Assembly (NCBI RefSeq): GCF_029478665.1
Contig: NZ_JARPQB010000055.1
Coordinates: 1 to 34,577, forward strand
DNA from: Pseudomonas entomophila
GTDB taxonomy: Bacteria > Pseudomonadota > Gammaproteobacteria > Pseudomonadales > Pseudomonadaceae
Direction: 5' to 3'
DNA: 34,577 bases
Below are positions 1 through 10,077 of the stretch, piece after piece. The notes beneath the pieces were generated by a model. It was given only the letters and a program-made list of their open reading frames with translations, did not search any database and was not told the DNA's origin. Each line of letters starts with the position of its first letter. Position 1 is the first letter of the stretch. The translations under genes were made by a program, and so were the position numbers.

Positions 1-9
1 GCTCCTACA
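1..9. repeat. Edge of a REP element
   Basis: The first nine bases (GCTCCTACA) are the end of the REP core found at ten other places in the window (CTGTAGGAGC and its complement). The rest lies left of the window, so its class and partner cannot be seen. Confidence 0.6.
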
Positions 10-19
10 AAGGTACGTG

Positions 20-589
20 TCAGACCGAGGGTGCGACAGCGGCCGGGGTGGCCCACAGGTTGCCCAGGTTCTGCAACAGCGAGCTGGCGATACCCTGCTG
101 CCCCAGGTACTGGAGGATCAACGGCGCGAACTGGCCGATCATCCCGGTCTCCATGCCCAGCGCCTTGAACACGGTGTCCAGGTCATTGCGGTTCTGCACC
201 TCACCGCCCAGGGCGTTGCTCAGGGCGGAGGAATTCTTGTCATTGCCCAGCAACTGGCCCAGGCCACTCAGCCCGCCCAGAGCATTGTTGCCGGACAGCA
301 GGTCCAGGCCCGGCACGGCCTTGGCCAGTTGCCCGTAGTCGTCGCCGCTAAGATTGTTGCGCGCCAGCCCCAGCATCGCCCCCGCCCCGCCGATAGCCTG
401 CTCAGGGGTGATCTTCAGCTCGCTGCCCAGGCTGTTGAGCAGGTTGGCCTGGGCCGCCGGTGCCTGCACCTGGCCCTGTTGCTGCGGACTTTGCACAGCG
501 GACACCGCATTGGCGACATCGCCGAGGTTGAGGGCGAACACCGGGCTTGCGGCCAGGGTCATCAGGGTTGCCAGGGTGAATGCTTTCAT
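20..589 (-). CDS. DUF2780 family secreted protein
   Basis: This encodes 189 residues. The first ~20 residues (MKAFTLATLMTLAASPVFA) form a Sec signal peptide, so the product is probably periplasmic or exported. The mature part starts with a short Ala/Gln-rich stretch and continues as a Gly/Leu/Asn-rich helical domain of the DUF2780 type (VcgC/VcgE-like); its function is unknown. A longer frame runs upstream to 670, but the ATG at 589 is chosen because it puts the signal peptide at the N terminus. It lies downstream of fdhA on the same strand, 156 bp away and behind a strong hairpin, so it is probably transcribed separately. Nothing ties it to methyl-group catabolism. Confidence 0.75.
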   Translation of the reverse strand: MKAFTLATLMTLAASPVFALNLGDVANAVSAVQSPQQQGQVQAPAAQANLLNSLGSELKITPEQAIGGAGAMLGLARNNLSGDDYGQLAKAVPGLDLLSGNNALGGLSGLGQLLGNDKNSSALSNALGGEVQNRNDLDTVFKALGMETGMIGQFAPLILQYLGQQGIASSLLQNLGNLWATPAAVAPSV

Positions 590-703
590 CGGGAGGGACC
601 TCGTCGGCCGGGATGGCCGGGAAACGAGGGGTTGGACTGGGCTACCGAAGGTTTGTTCCAGCCCGGCCATCGGTGTTCATCCCGACGGGCCGGCCTGCGC
701 AGC

Positions 704-736
704 GTGGGGCCACCACCCCTCCGGTGGCGCCCCCAC
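704..736 (-). terminator. Hairpin after fdhA, possible terminator
   Basis: GTGGGG-CCACC at 704-714 pairs with GGTGG at 723-727 and CCCCAC at 731-736, with a three-base bulge and an 8-nt loop. It begins about 10 bp beyond the fdhA stop. There is no U-run on either strand, so it may be a transcript-stabilising stem or a weak terminator. Confidence 0.4.
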
Positions 737-745
737 TGCCAGCCA

Positions 746-1945
746 TCACGCAGCGCTGAAGGTCTTGTGCGGGTCGATCACGAATTTCTTCGGCACACCC
801 GCATCGAACTCGCCATACCCTTCAGGTGCCTGGTCCAGGCTGATCACCTGCACCCCCACCACTTCGGCGATATTGATGCGGTCCCACATGATCGCCTGCA
901 TCAGCTGACGGTTGTACTTCATGGTCGGGGTCTGCCCGGTGTGGAAGCTGTGCGACTTGGCCCAACCCAGGCCGAAGCGAATGCTCAGGGCGCCAATCTT
1001 GGCGGCGGCATCCACCGCGCCCGGGTCCTCGGTCACGTACAGGCCGGGGATACCGATCTTGCCGGCCACGCGGGTCACCTGCATCAACGAGTTGAGCACG
1101 GTGGCCGGGGCTTCGTGCTTGGCACCTTCATGGCCGTGGCCGCGGGCCTCGAAGCCAACCGCATCGACGGCGCAGTCCACCTCCGGCTCGCCGAGGATAT
1201 CGATGATCTGCTCGTGCAGCGGGGTGTCCTTGGACAGGTCGACCACTTCGAAACCTTGCGACTTGGCGTGGGCCAGGCGGGCCGGGTTGAGGTCGCCGAC
1301 GATGACGCAGGCCGCGCCCAGCAGGCGAGCGGAAGCGGCGGCGGCCAGGCCGACCGGGCCGGCACCGGCGACGTACACGGTACTGCCCGGGCCAACACCG
1401 GCGGTGACGGCACCGTGGTAACCGGTGGGGAGGATGTCGGACAGGCAGGTCAGGTCGCGGATCTTCTCCATGGCCTTGTCGCGGTCGGGCAGTTTCAGCA
1501 GGTTGAAGTCGGCATAGGGCACCAGCACGTACTCGGCCTGGCCACCGGTCCAGTCGCCCATGTCGACATAGCCGTAGGCGCCGCCGGCGCGGGCCGGGTT
1601 GACGGTGAGGCAGACGCCGGTGTGCATCTCTTTGCACGAGCGGCAGCGGCCGCAGGCGACGTTGAAGGGTACCGACACCAGATCGCCGATTTTCAGGCGT
1701 TCGACGTCACGGCCCATTTCGACGATTTCACCGGTGATTTCGTGGCCCAGGACCAGGCCGACCTGGGCGGTGGTGCGGCCACGGACCATGTGCTGGTCAG
1801 AGCCGCAGATGTTGGTGGAGACCACCTTGAGGATGACCCCGTGCTCGATCTTCTTGCCGCGCGGGTCCTGCATTTTTGGGTAGTCGATCTTCTGCACCTC
1901 GACCTTGCCCGCGCCGAGATACACCACTCCACGGTTACCAGACAT
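746..1945 (-). CDS. fdhA: Glutathione-independent formaldehyde dehydrogenase
   Basis: This is a 399-residue zinc- and NAD-dependent medium-chain dehydrogenase that oxidises formaldehyde to formate without a glutathione cofactor. Cys47 and His68 are the catalytic zinc ligands (ICGSD and GHE motifs); Cys98, Cys101, Cys104 and Cys112 are the structural zinc lobe. The Rossmann motif GAGPVG follows. Length and sequence match the well-studied P. putida enzyme. Here it detoxifies the formaldehyde released by the demethylation steps (GbcAB, DgcAB, and sarcosine oxidase when THF is limiting). It follows purU on the same strand but is separated by 255 bp containing a REP doublet and a candidate operator, so it may have its own promoter. 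Confidence 0.96.
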   Translation of the reverse strand: MSGNRGVVYLGAGKVEVQKIDYPKMQDPRGKKIEHGVILKVVSTNICGSDQHMVRGRTTAQVGLVLGHEITGEIVEMGRDVERLKIGDLVSVPFNVACGRCRSCKEMHTGVCLTVNPARAGGAYGYVDMGDWTGGQAEYVLVPYADFNLLKLPDRDKAMEKIRDLTCLSDILPTGYHGAVTAGVGPGSTVYVAGAGPVGLAAAASARLLGAACVIVGDLNPARLAHAKSQGFEVVDLSKDTPLHEQIIDILGEPEVDCAVDAVGFEARGHGHEGAKHEAPATVLNSLMQVTRVAGKIGIPGLYVTEDPGAVDAAAKIGALSIRFGLGWAKSHSFHTGQTPTMKYNRQLMQAIMWDRINIAEVVGVQVISLDQAPEGYGEFDAGVPKKFVIDPHKTFSAA

Positions 1946-2070
1946 GCTTCTTACCTCGCTTGATTTGTAGTTATGCAGCGGTGGTGGAAAGCGCCGCCGT
2001 CCGTGGGCGGCCTGTGTTACTGGAATGAGGGGATTGTGGGCTGGATAAGCGGTGGGGCGGTGACTGGATG

Positions 2071-2085
2071 CGACAGGGGGATGCC
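2071..2085 (-). promoter_or_regulatory. Candidate operator upstream of fdhA
   Basis: CGACAGGGGG followed after one base by TGCC (plus-strand reading) lies about 126 bp upstream of the fdhA start. The same ten bases, followed by TGCC at almost the same spacing, occur about 100 bp upstream of the dipeptidase/dgc operon at 27689. On the transcribed strand it reads GGCA-N-CCCCCTGTCG. The sharing suggests a common regulator, possibly GbdR; that is inference. Confidence 0.35.
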
Positions 2086-2110
2086 TGATTGCGCCGAAGC
2101 ACCGCCTACC

Positions 2111-2187
2111 CTGTAGGAGCCAGCCTTGCTGGCGAACAGCAGCAACTGCGTGGCGCGGCGGTTCGCCAGCAAGGCTGGCTCCTACAG
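2111..2187. repeat. REP doublet, CCAGCC class
   Basis: Inverted arms CTGTAGGAGCCAGCCTTGCT and its complement, each running on to GGCGAAC, face each other across a short spacer between purU and fdhA. The same class flanks glyA/ltaE, mcpH and the RAYT gene. Confidence 0.9.
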
Positions 2188-2200
2188 GGATCGTGGCAAA

Positions 2201-3058
2201 TCAGAGAACCACGGTGCGATTGGCGTTGAGGAACACCCGCCGCTCGATGTGATAGCCCACCGCCCGCGCCAGGGTCAGGCATTCGATATCGCGGCCCTTG
2301 GCGATCAGGTCCTCGGGATAGTGGGCATGGTCCACCACCTCGACCCCCTGGGCGATGATCGGCCCTTCGTCCAGGTCGTTGTTGATGTAGTGCGCCGTGG
2401 CACCGACCATCTTCACACCCTTGTTGTAGGCCTGGTGATAAGGCTTGGCACCCTTGAACCCCGGCAGCAGCGAGTGATGGATGTTGATCGCCCAGCCATC
2501 CAGCCGCCGGCACAGCTCCGGCGACAGCACCTGCATGTAGCGGGCAAGAATCACCAGTTCGGCACCCGTTTCCTCGATCACCTGCAGCACCTTGCGCTCC
2601 TGCCCGGGCTTGTCGTTGGGGTCGAGGGCGAAGTGGTAGTAGGGGATCTTGTGCCAATGCGCCAAGGGCTCGAGGTCGGGGTGGTTGGACACCACCGCGA
2701 CCACGTCCATGGCCAGTTGGCCGATGCGCTGGCGGTACAGCAGGTCGTTCAGGCAGTGGTCGGCCTTGGACACCATGATCACCACCTTGGGGCGGTGGTT
2801 CGGCGCGGTCAGCTCGAAGGCCATGCCGAACGCTTCGCTGCGCCCGGCCAAACCCGCGCGGAAGGCGTTCTCGTCGAAGCCGTCCGGGGCGCGGAACTCC
2901 ACGCGAATGAAAAACCGCCCCGACAGCCGGTCATCGAAGGAATGGTGCTCGGTGACGTAGCAGCGCTGCTCGTAGAGATGACGCGTCACCACATCGACCG
3001 TGCCGAGCATGCTCGGACAGTCGGCAGTGAGAATCCAGGTGTCCGGTGCCCGACTCAT
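2201..3058 (-). CDS. purU: Formyltetrahydrofolate deformylase
   Basis: This 285-residue cytoplasmic enzyme hydrolyses 10-formyl-THF to formate and THF. An N-terminal ACT domain (about residues 7-85) is followed by a formyltransferase-fold catalytic domain with the motif INIHHSLLPGFKGAKPY, which carries the catalytic Asn and His, and a downstream Asp in the DEGPI segment. The start is fixed by an AAGGAG Shine-Dalgarno 8 nt upstream, which overlaps the soxG stop region (12-bp gap). It completes the soxBDAG unit by regenerating free THF when sarcosine oxidase loads the folate pool with one-carbon units. This purU2-type position is typical of pseudomonads and is separate from any housekeeping copy. 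Confidence 0.95.
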   Translation of the reverse strand: MSRAPDTWILTADCPSMLGTVDVVTRHLYEQRCYVTEHHSFDDRLSGRFFIRVEFRAPDGFDENAFRAGLAGRSEAFGMAFELTAPNHRPKVVIMVSKADHCLNDLLYRQRIGQLAMDVVAVVSNHPDLEPLAHWHKIPYYHFALDPNDKPGQERKVLQVIEETGAELVILARYMQVLSPELCRRLDGWAINIHHSLLPGFKGAKPYHQAYNKGVKMVGATAHYINNDLDEGPIIAQGVEVVDHAHYPEDLIAKGRDIECLTLARAVGYHIERRVFLNANRTVVL

Positions 3059-3070
3059 GATGACTGCTCC

Positions 3071-3703
3071 TTACGCTTCGATGGCCAGGCCGTACTCGGC
3101 CGACGCGTCCTGCAGCCACAGCCACCAGTAGTCGGAGAAGCTGCGGCGGATCACCAGCTCCCAGGTGTCCTCGGCGGTGCGGCGGATCACCAGCTGCGAC
3201 TTGGCGAACACGGTGCCGACGGCCTTGCCGACCGGGAAGTTGTTCGGGTGTACATCATAGCTGGTGGATTTCATCAGCACGTCGCGCACGTTGGGGCCGC
3301 GCAGTTCGAGCAGGGTCTGCCCGCCGCTGACATTGACCACCTGGATGTGCTGGCCATCGAGGGCGTCGCGCAGCTTCTGCTCGACGGCGAACTCCTGGCC
3401 GCCGGGGACGATCAGCAGCCACTCGTCCGGGCCCATCCATTGCAGCGACATCTCGTTGTTGGCGACCACGGTCAGGGCCACCGGCAGCTCCAGGCCCAGG
3501 GCCTTGTGCACGCCTCCGGCGAAGGCCTGGTCGTGGCCATTGCCACGGATGGTCAGATGGCCGAGCAATTTCTTTTCGCGCAGGGTCACGCCTGCGTTCT
3601 TGCGACCTTTACCAACCAGGCTGGCCAGGTCGGCATGGTGCAGCGGCGACTGGGCTTTGGCATCACTGCCGGGGTTTTGCTGGAAGACGTTGATAGCGCT
3701 CAT
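3071..3703 (-). CDS. soxG: Sarcosine oxidase gamma subunit
   Basis: This 210-residue protein is the gamma subunit of heterotetrameric sarcosine oxidase, a folate-binding-fold protein of the YgfZ/GcvT type that stabilises the complex. The recognisable stretches include a WLLIVPGG-like segment and a SYDVHP motif. The ATG at 3703 is preceded by AGGTAAGAA. It sits 171 bp downstream of soxA, an unusually wide gap inside this unit, filled by a perfect REP doublet that could lower its expression relative to soxBDA. purU follows after 12 bp. Confidence 0.92.
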   Translation of the reverse strand: MSAINVFQQNPGSDAKAQSPLHHADLASLVGKGRKNAGVTLREKKLLGHLTIRGNGHDQAFAGGVHKALGLELPVALTVVANNEMSLQWMGPDEWLLIVPGGQEFAVEQKLRDALDGQHIQVVNVSGGQTLLELRGPNVRDVLMKSTSYDVHPNNFPVGKAVGTVFAKSQLVIRRTAEDTWELVIRRSFSDYWWLWLQDASAEYGLAIEA

Positions 3704-3760
3704 TTCTTACCTGCCTTGAATTCTGTGGGTCTCAACCGGTGTTCGGGTCGGCGGCACATC

Positions 3761-3834
3761 CTGTAGGAGCGGGTTTACCCGCGAATGCGATGGTGGTTTC
3801 ACCGCCCTATTCGCGGGTAAACCCGCTCCTACAG
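3761..3834. repeat. REP doublet inside the sox operon
   Basis: Arms CTGTAGGAGCGGGTTTACCC plus GCGAA and the exact complement enclose about 26 bp. It lies between the soxA stop and the soxG start, so it would be transcribed as a long hairpin in the sox mRNA. Confidence 0.9.
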
Positions 3835-3874
3835 GGACCTCATTGCCAGCCAGACACCGTTTGCCTTCCGGGCC

Positions 3875-6800
3875 TTAGACGTTCTGCCGCTCGCCTTTCG
3901 GGTCGAAGAACACCGAAGACACGATCTCGGCCTCGATCACGCTGCCGTCGGCCTGGGGTGAATACACCCGCTCGCCCAGGCGCTTGAGGCCGCCCTTGAC
4001 CACGCCCATGGCGAAGGAATAACCCAGGGAGTTGGCTGCATAGCTGGAGGTGACGTGGCCGACCATGTCCATCGGGATCGGCTGCTTCGGGTCGAACACC
4101 AGCTGGGCGCCTTCCGGCAGCCACACGTTCGGGTCCACAGGCTTCAGGCCCACCAACTGCTTGCGGTTCTCGCGCACGGTGTCCTCGCGGTTCATGCCAC
4201 GCAGGCCGATCCACGAGTACGGCTTGTTGCGGCCCACGCACCAGCTCATGTTGAGGTCGTCCGGGGTCATCGAACCGTCGGTGTCCTGGCCGACGATGAT
4301 GAAGCCCTTCTCGGCGCGCAGCACGTGCATGGTCTCGGTGCCGTAAGGCGTGAGGTTGTACTTTTTACCCGCCTCGACGATCTGCTCCAGCACGCCCACG
4401 GCGTAGTTGGCCTGGACGTTGATCTCGTACGACAGCTCGCCGGTGAACGAGATGCGGAACACCCGCGCCGGCACGCCGCCGACCAGGCCCTCCTTCCAGC
4501 TCATGAACGGGAAGCCTTCCTTGTCCAGGTCGATGTCGCTGACCTCGGCCAGCAACTTGCGGCTGTTGGGGCCGGACAGGGTCATGGTCGCCCAGTGGTC
4601 GGTGACCGAGGTGAAGTACACCTTCATCTCCGGCCATTCGGTCTGGTGGTACAGCTCCAGCCACTGCAGCACGCGGGCGGCGCCACCGGTGGTGGTGGTC
4701 ATGATGAAGTGGTTGTCGCCGACACAGGCGGTCACGCCGTCGTCGAAGACCATGCCGTCTTCCTTGCACATCAGGCCGTAGCGGGCCTTGCCCACGTCGA
4801 GCTTGGTCCAGGCGTTGGTGTAGATGCGGTTGAGGAACTCGCGGGCGTCCGGGCCCTGGATGTCGATCTTGCCCAGGGTCGAGGCATCCAGCAGGCCGAC
4901 GCTGTCACGCACGGCCTTGCATTCACGGGCCACGGCGGTGTGGATATCTTCGCCGGGCTTGGGGAAGTACCACGGGCGCTTCCACTGGCCGACGTCCTCG
5001 AACTCGGCGCCGTTCTTGATGTGCCAGGCGTGCAGGGCGGTGAAGCGCACCGGCTCGAACAGGTGGCCGCAGTGCCGGCCCGCCACCGCGCCGAAGGTCA
5101 CCGGCGTGTAGTTGGGGCGGAACATGGTGGTGCCCATTTCCGGGATGCCGATCCCCAGCGAACGGGCGGCGATGGCCAGGCCGTTGATGTTGCCCAGCTT
5201 GCCCTGGTCGGTGCCGAAGCCCAGGGCGGTGTAGCGCTTGACGTGCTCGACCGACTCGAAGCCTTCGCGGGTGGCCAGCTCGATGGCAGCGGCGGTGACG
5301 TCGTTCTGCTGATCGACGAACTGCTTCGGCGCTCGGGCGGTGCCCTTGTCGTGGGGCACCTGGAACAGCGCAACAGTGGCCTCCTCCTTGCGCGCCAGGG
5401 TTTTCGGCAGGGTGCCGGCGCTGGCCTTGAAGCCGGCCTCGGTGGCCGCGCGCACGCCGCCTTCGAAACCGTCGGCGATCACATCGCCCAGGGCGTAGAC
5501 ACCGTTCACACCGCCGACGCAAACACGCTTCTGCGGTGCATCGCCCGGCACGAAGCCGAGGATGTCTTCACGCCACACCGGGCGGCCGCCCAGGTGCGAG
5601 GCCAGGTGCACGACCGGGCTGTAGCCGCCGGAAGTCGCGATCAGGTCGCATTCCAGGGTTTCCCCCGGGCTGGTGACCTTGTGCGCCTGCACATCGATGG
5701 CGGCCACACGGGCGCCGGTGACGTGCTTGCTGCCCTTGGCCTCGATCACGGCGCTGGAAGTGAGGATGCGGATACCCTTGGCGCGCGCCTCTTCGACCAA
5801 CGAGCCGCGTGGGTTGTGGCGGGCGTCGGCGATGGCGACCACCTGCAGGCCAGCGTCGTGCCAGTCCAGCGCGCAACGGTAGGCGTGGTCGTTGTTGGTC
5901 GACAGCACCAGCTTGCGGCCCGGGGCCACGCCATAACGGCGTACGTAGGTGGACACGGCACCCGCCAGCATGTTGCCCGGCAGGTCGTTGTTGCCGTACA
6001 CCAGCGGACGCTCGTGGGCGCCCGCAGCCAGCACGACGCGATTGGCACGGACACGGTGCACACGCTGACGTACCTGGCCAATTGGCGCACGGTCGCCAAG
6101 GTGGTCGGTGAGGCGCTCGTGAATGGTGAGGAAGTTATGGTCGTGGTAGCCGTTGACCGTGCTGCGCGGCAGCAGGGTGACCTCCGGCAGCGACTCCAGC
6201 TCGGCGACGACGGCGTTGACCCAGTCGGCGGCCGGCTTGCCATCCAGCGTCTCGCGGCTGTCGAGCAAGGTGCCGCCAAACTCTTCCTGCTCGTCGGCCA
6301 GGATCACCCGGGCACCGCTACGTGCGGCGGCCAGGGCAGCCGCCAGGCCGGCAGGGCCGGCACCGACGATCAGCACGTCGCAGTGCTGGTTCATGTAGTC
6401 GTAGCTGTCCGGGTCGTTCTGCAGTGGCGCGCGACCCAGGCCCGCCGCCTTGCGGATGTACTTCTCGTAGGTCATCCAGAACGACTTGGGGTACATGAAG
6501 GTCTTGTAGTAGAACCCGGGCGGCATCATGTTGCCGCCGACCTTGCCGATGATGCCCATCATGTCGTTGTTGACGTTCGGCCAGCCGTTGGTGCTGGTGG
6601 CCACCAGGCCGGCATACAGGGCCTGCTGGGTGGCACGCACGTTGGGGATCTGGGTGGCTTCGCTGGAGCCGATCTGCAGGATGGCGTTCGGCTCTTCGGT
6701 GCCGGCGGCGATGATCCCGCGGGGACGCGAGTACTTGAAGCTGCGCCCGACGATGTCGACGCCGTTGGCCAGCAGCGCGGCGGCCAGGGTGTCACCGGCA

Positions 6801-6892
6801 TAGCCCTGGTAGGTCTTGCCGTTGAAGCTGAAGTTCAGCACCTTGCTGCGGTCGATACGGCCGCCGCTGGCGAGGCGATAGGTCTGGCTCAT
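3875..6892 (-). CDS. soxA: Sarcosine oxidase alpha subunit
   Basis: At 1005 residues this is the large subunit of heterotetrameric sarcosine oxidase, which oxidatively demethylates sarcosine to glycine, transferring the methyl carbon to THF and reducing O2 to H2O2. The N-terminal part (to ~100) is ferredoxin-like. A dinucleotide-binding domain carries DVLIVGAGPAGLAAALAA (about residues 172-190) for NAD. The C-terminal ~390 residues are a GcvT-like aminomethyltransferase/folate domain (GLLDASTLGKIDIQGPDA onward). Its ATG overlaps the soxD stop by 4 nt (ATGA), which means tight translational coupling. A 974-residue frame on the opposite strand is a high-GC shadow. Confidence 0.97.
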   Translation of the reverse strand: MSQTYRLASGGRIDRSKVLNFSFNGKTYQGYAGDTLAAALLANGVDIVGRSFKYSRPRGIIAAGTEEPNAILQIGSSEATQIPNVRATQQALYAGLVATSTNGWPNVNNDMMGIIGKVGGNMMPPGFYYKTFMYPKSFWMTYEKYIRKAAGLGRAPLQNDPDSYDYMNQHCDVLIVGAGPAGLAAALAAARSGARVILADEQEEFGGTLLDSRETLDGKPAADWVNAVVAELESLPEVTLLPRSTVNGYHDHNFLTIHERLTDHLGDRAPIGQVRQRVHRVRANRVVLAAGAHERPLVYGNNDLPGNMLAGAVSTYVRRYGVAPGRKLVLSTNNDHAYRCALDWHDAGLQVVAIADARHNPRGSLVEEARAKGIRILTSSAVIEAKGSKHVTGARVAAIDVQAHKVTSPGETLECDLIATSGGYSPVVHLASHLGGRPVWREDILGFVPGDAPQKRVCVGGVNGVYALGDVIADGFEGGVRAATEAGFKASAGTLPKTLARKEEATVALFQVPHDKGTARAPKQFVDQQNDVTAAAIELATREGFESVEHVKRYTALGFGTDQGKLGNINGLAIAARSLGIGIPEMGTTMFRPNYTPVTFGAVAGRHCGHLFEPVRFTALHAWHIKNGAEFEDVGQWKRPWYFPKPGEDIHTAVARECKAVRDSVGLLDASTLGKIDIQGPDAREFLNRIYTNAWTKLDVGKARYGLMCKEDGMVFDDGVTACVGDNHFIMTTTTGGAARVLQWLELYHQTEWPEMKVYFTSVTDHWATMTLSGPNSRKLLAEVSDIDLDKEGFPFMSWKEGLVGGVPARVFRISFTGELSYEINVQANYAVGVLEQIVEAGKKYNLTPYGTETMHVLRAEKGFIIVGQDTDGSMTPDDLNMSWCVGRNKPYSWIGLRGMNREDTVRENRKQLVGLKPVDPNVWLPEGAQLVFDPKQPIPMDMVGHVTSSYAANSLGYSFAMGVVKGGLKRLGERVYSPQADGSVIEAEIVSSVFFDPKGERQNV

Positions 6893-7224
6893 ACTTTTTC
6901 CCCTTGGCCCTTGGCGGTCGCTGGCGCGGTGCTCTGTTTCGAGGTGGCGGTGACCTGCGGCTTGTCGCCGATCTTGTAGGTTTCCAGGACCTCGTAGGTC
7001 ACGGTGTCACGGGTGACGTTGAAGTACTGGCGGCAGCCGGCGACGTGGTCCCACAGTTCGTGGTGGATGCCACGCGGGTTGTCGCGGAAGAACATGTAGG
7101 TGCCCCACTCCTCGTCGGAGCAGGCGTTCGGGTCCAGCGGGCGGGCGATGTGCGCCTGGCCCGATGCGTGGAACTCTTCCTCGGAGCGCAGCTCGCCGCA
7201 GTGGGGACAGAAGATTTGCAACAT
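6889..7224 (-). CDS. soxD: Sarcosine oxidase delta subunit
   Basis: This 111-residue subunit carries the zinc site of heterotetrameric sarcosine oxidase. Cys6 and Cys9 (FCPHCG) and His60 with Cys64 (HVAGC) are the expected zinc ligands of the family. The tail after residue ~90 is a Lys/Thr/Ala-rich extension. It lies 16 bp after soxB, with GGAG 10 nt before the ATG, and overlaps soxA by 4 nt. Confidence 0.95.
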   Translation of the reverse strand: MLQIFCPHCGELRSEEEFHASGQAHIARPLDPNACSDEEWGTYMFFRDNPRGIHHELWDHVAGCRQYFNVTRDTVTYEVLETYKIGDKPQVTATSKQSTAPATAKGQGEKV

Positions 7225-7240
7225 GACGGTTGTCTCCGGG

Positions 7241-8491
7241 TCAGTGGGCGACGGCAGCGGCGCCGTGTTCGTCGATCAGCGCACCGTTGTAGAAACGGTC
7301 GATGGAGAAAGGCGCGGCCAGCGGGTGCATCTCGCCCTTGGCCAGGCTCGCGGCGAACACGTTGCCCGAGCCGGGGGTGGCCTTGAAGCCGCCGGTGCCC
7401 CAGCCGCAGTTGAAGAACATGTTCTTCACCGGGGTCTTGGAGATGATCGGGCAGGCATCCGGCGTGGTATCCACGATGCCGCCCCACTGGCGGTTCATGC
7501 GCACGCGGGAGAGGATCGGGAACATCTCGACGATCGCCTGCAGGGTGTGCTCGATGATCGGGTAGGAGCCGCGTTGGCCGTAGCCGACCCAGCCGTCGAT
7601 ACCGGCGCCGATCACCAGGTCGCCCTTGTCGGACTGGCTGATGTAGCCGTGCACGGCGTTGGACATGATCACGCTGTCGATGATCGGCTTGATCGGCTCG
7701 GAGACCAGCGCCTGCAACGGGTGCGACTCCAGCGGCAGGCGGAAACCGGCCAGCTTGGCCATGTGCCCGGAGTTGCCGGCGGTGACCACGCCGACGCGCT
7801 TGGCGCCGATGAAGCCCTTGTTGGTTTCGACGCCGATCACGGCGCCGTTCTCTTTACGGAAGCCGATCACCTCGGTCTGCTGGATCAGGTCCACGCCCAG
7901 GGCGTCGGCGGCGCGGGCGAAGCCCCAGGCCACGGCGTCGTGACGGGCCACGCCGCCACGGCGCTGGACGGTGGCGCCGAGGATCGGATAGCGGGTGTTC
8001 TTCGAGCAGTCGAGGTACGGGATCTCGGCCGCGACCTGCTCGGTGCGGATCAGCTCGCCGTCCACGCCATTGAGGCGGTTGGCGTTGACCCGGCGCTCGG
8101 AGTCGCGGATGTCCTGCAGGGTGTGGCACAGGTTGTACACGCCGCGCTGGGAGAACATCACGTTGTAGTTGATGTCTTGCGAGAGCCCTTCCCACAGTTT
8201 CATGGCGTGCTCGTACAGGTGCGCCGACTCGTCCCACAGGTAGTTGGAACGCACGATGGTGGTGTTGCGGGCGGTGTTGCCACCACCCAGGTAGCCCTTC
8301 TCGACCACCGCCACGTTGGTGATGCCGTGCTCTTTGGCCAGGTAGTAGGCGGTGGCCAGGCCATGGCCGCCACCGCCGACGATGACCACGTCGTAGACCT
8401 TTTTCGGGGTTGGCGTGCGCCACATGCGCTGCCAGTTCTCGTGGTGGCTGAGGGAGTGCTTGAAGAGGCCGAAGCCTGAATAACGTTGCAT
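7241..8491 (-). CDS. soxB: Sarcosine oxidase beta subunit
   Basis: This 416-residue flavoprotein subunit oxidises sarcosine. The FAD-binding motif VVIVGGGGHGLATAYYLA lies at about residues 35-52. RHDAVAWG contains His184, in the segment where the family binds FMN covalently. The ATG at 8491 is preferred over a GTG at 8506 because GGAGCAG lies just upstream and the protein then begins MQRYSGFGLF, as in its relatives. The gene follows glyA by 15 bp and leads soxD and soxA in one transcript. Confidence 0.96.
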   Translation of the reverse strand: MQRYSGFGLFKHSLSHHENWQRMWRTPTPKKVYDVVIVGGGGHGLATAYYLAKEHGITNVAVVEKGYLGGGNTARNTTIVRSNYLWDESAHLYEHAMKLWEGLSQDINYNVMFSQRGVYNLCHTLQDIRDSERRVNANRLNGVDGELIRTEQVAAEIPYLDCSKNTRYPILGATVQRRGGVARHDAVAWGFARAADALGVDLIQQTEVIGFRKENGAVIGVETNKGFIGAKRVGVVTAGNSGHMAKLAGFRLPLESHPLQALVSEPIKPIIDSVIMSNAVHGYISQSDKGDLVIGAGIDGWVGYGQRGSYPIIEHTLQAIVEMFPILSRVRMNRQWGGIVDTTPDACPIISKTPVKNMFFNCGWGTGGFKATPGSGNVFAASLAKGEMHPLAAPFSIDRFYNGALIDEHGAAAVAH

Positions 8492-8506
8492 GGTGTTCTG
8501 CTCCAC

Positions 8507-9760
<1,254 letters not shown>

Positions 9761-10077
9761 CGTGTATCTCCCGGCAGCGATCGTTTCTTGTCTGGTGAGG
9801 GTTTTCCCACCCTTTGCAGCGATGGTATGACCGGGCACGGCGGCACAGATGCCTGCGCGCGCCTTGCAATGGCGCGTTTACGACATTGGCCTGCAAGCGT
9901 CGCACGGGCCTGTAGGAGCCAGCCTTGCTGGCGAACCGCTTTGACTGCCATGGGCAAGGCTGCGCCTTGCATCGCCAGCAAGGCTGGCTCCTACCGGTAA
10001 GCGTCGTAGCCTGTATAGGCAACCGCTGAATCGATGGTTTAGAGTGCGTGCCTGCGTCGTACAAAAGGACAGGCGTC
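9761..10077. promoter_or_regulatory. glyA/ltaE divergent intergenic region
   Basis: These 317 bp separate divergent glyA and ltaE. They hold a REP doublet (9910-9994) and, about 100-120 bp upstream of glyA, an inverted repeat CGCGCC-N7-GGCGCG (9858-9876) followed by GACATTGGCC (9882-9891). The latter resembles one arm of the gbc operator (GACATGGCCG). These are candidate binding sites for the AraC-type regulator of the sox operon. I see no glycine riboswitch and no other gene. Confidence 0.3.
9910..9994. repeat. REP doublet, CCAGCC class
   Basis: The left arm is CTGTAGGAGCCAGCCTTGCT plus GGCGAAC. The right arm is its complement, ending CTCCTAC before it diverges (CCGG instead of AG). The spacer holds a second small inverted repeat, GCAAGGC-N3-GCCTTGC. 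Confidence 0.85.

Noticed and set aside
4055..6979. 974-residue open frame opposite soxA
   Set aside because: Its His/Ala/Gly/Val-rich composition comes from reading a high-GC gene backwards; the minus strand carries full sarcosine oxidase alpha motifs.
9761..10077. Glycine riboswitch upstream of glyA
   Set aside because: No tandem aptamer-like conserved segments could be recognised, and half the region is a REP doublet.
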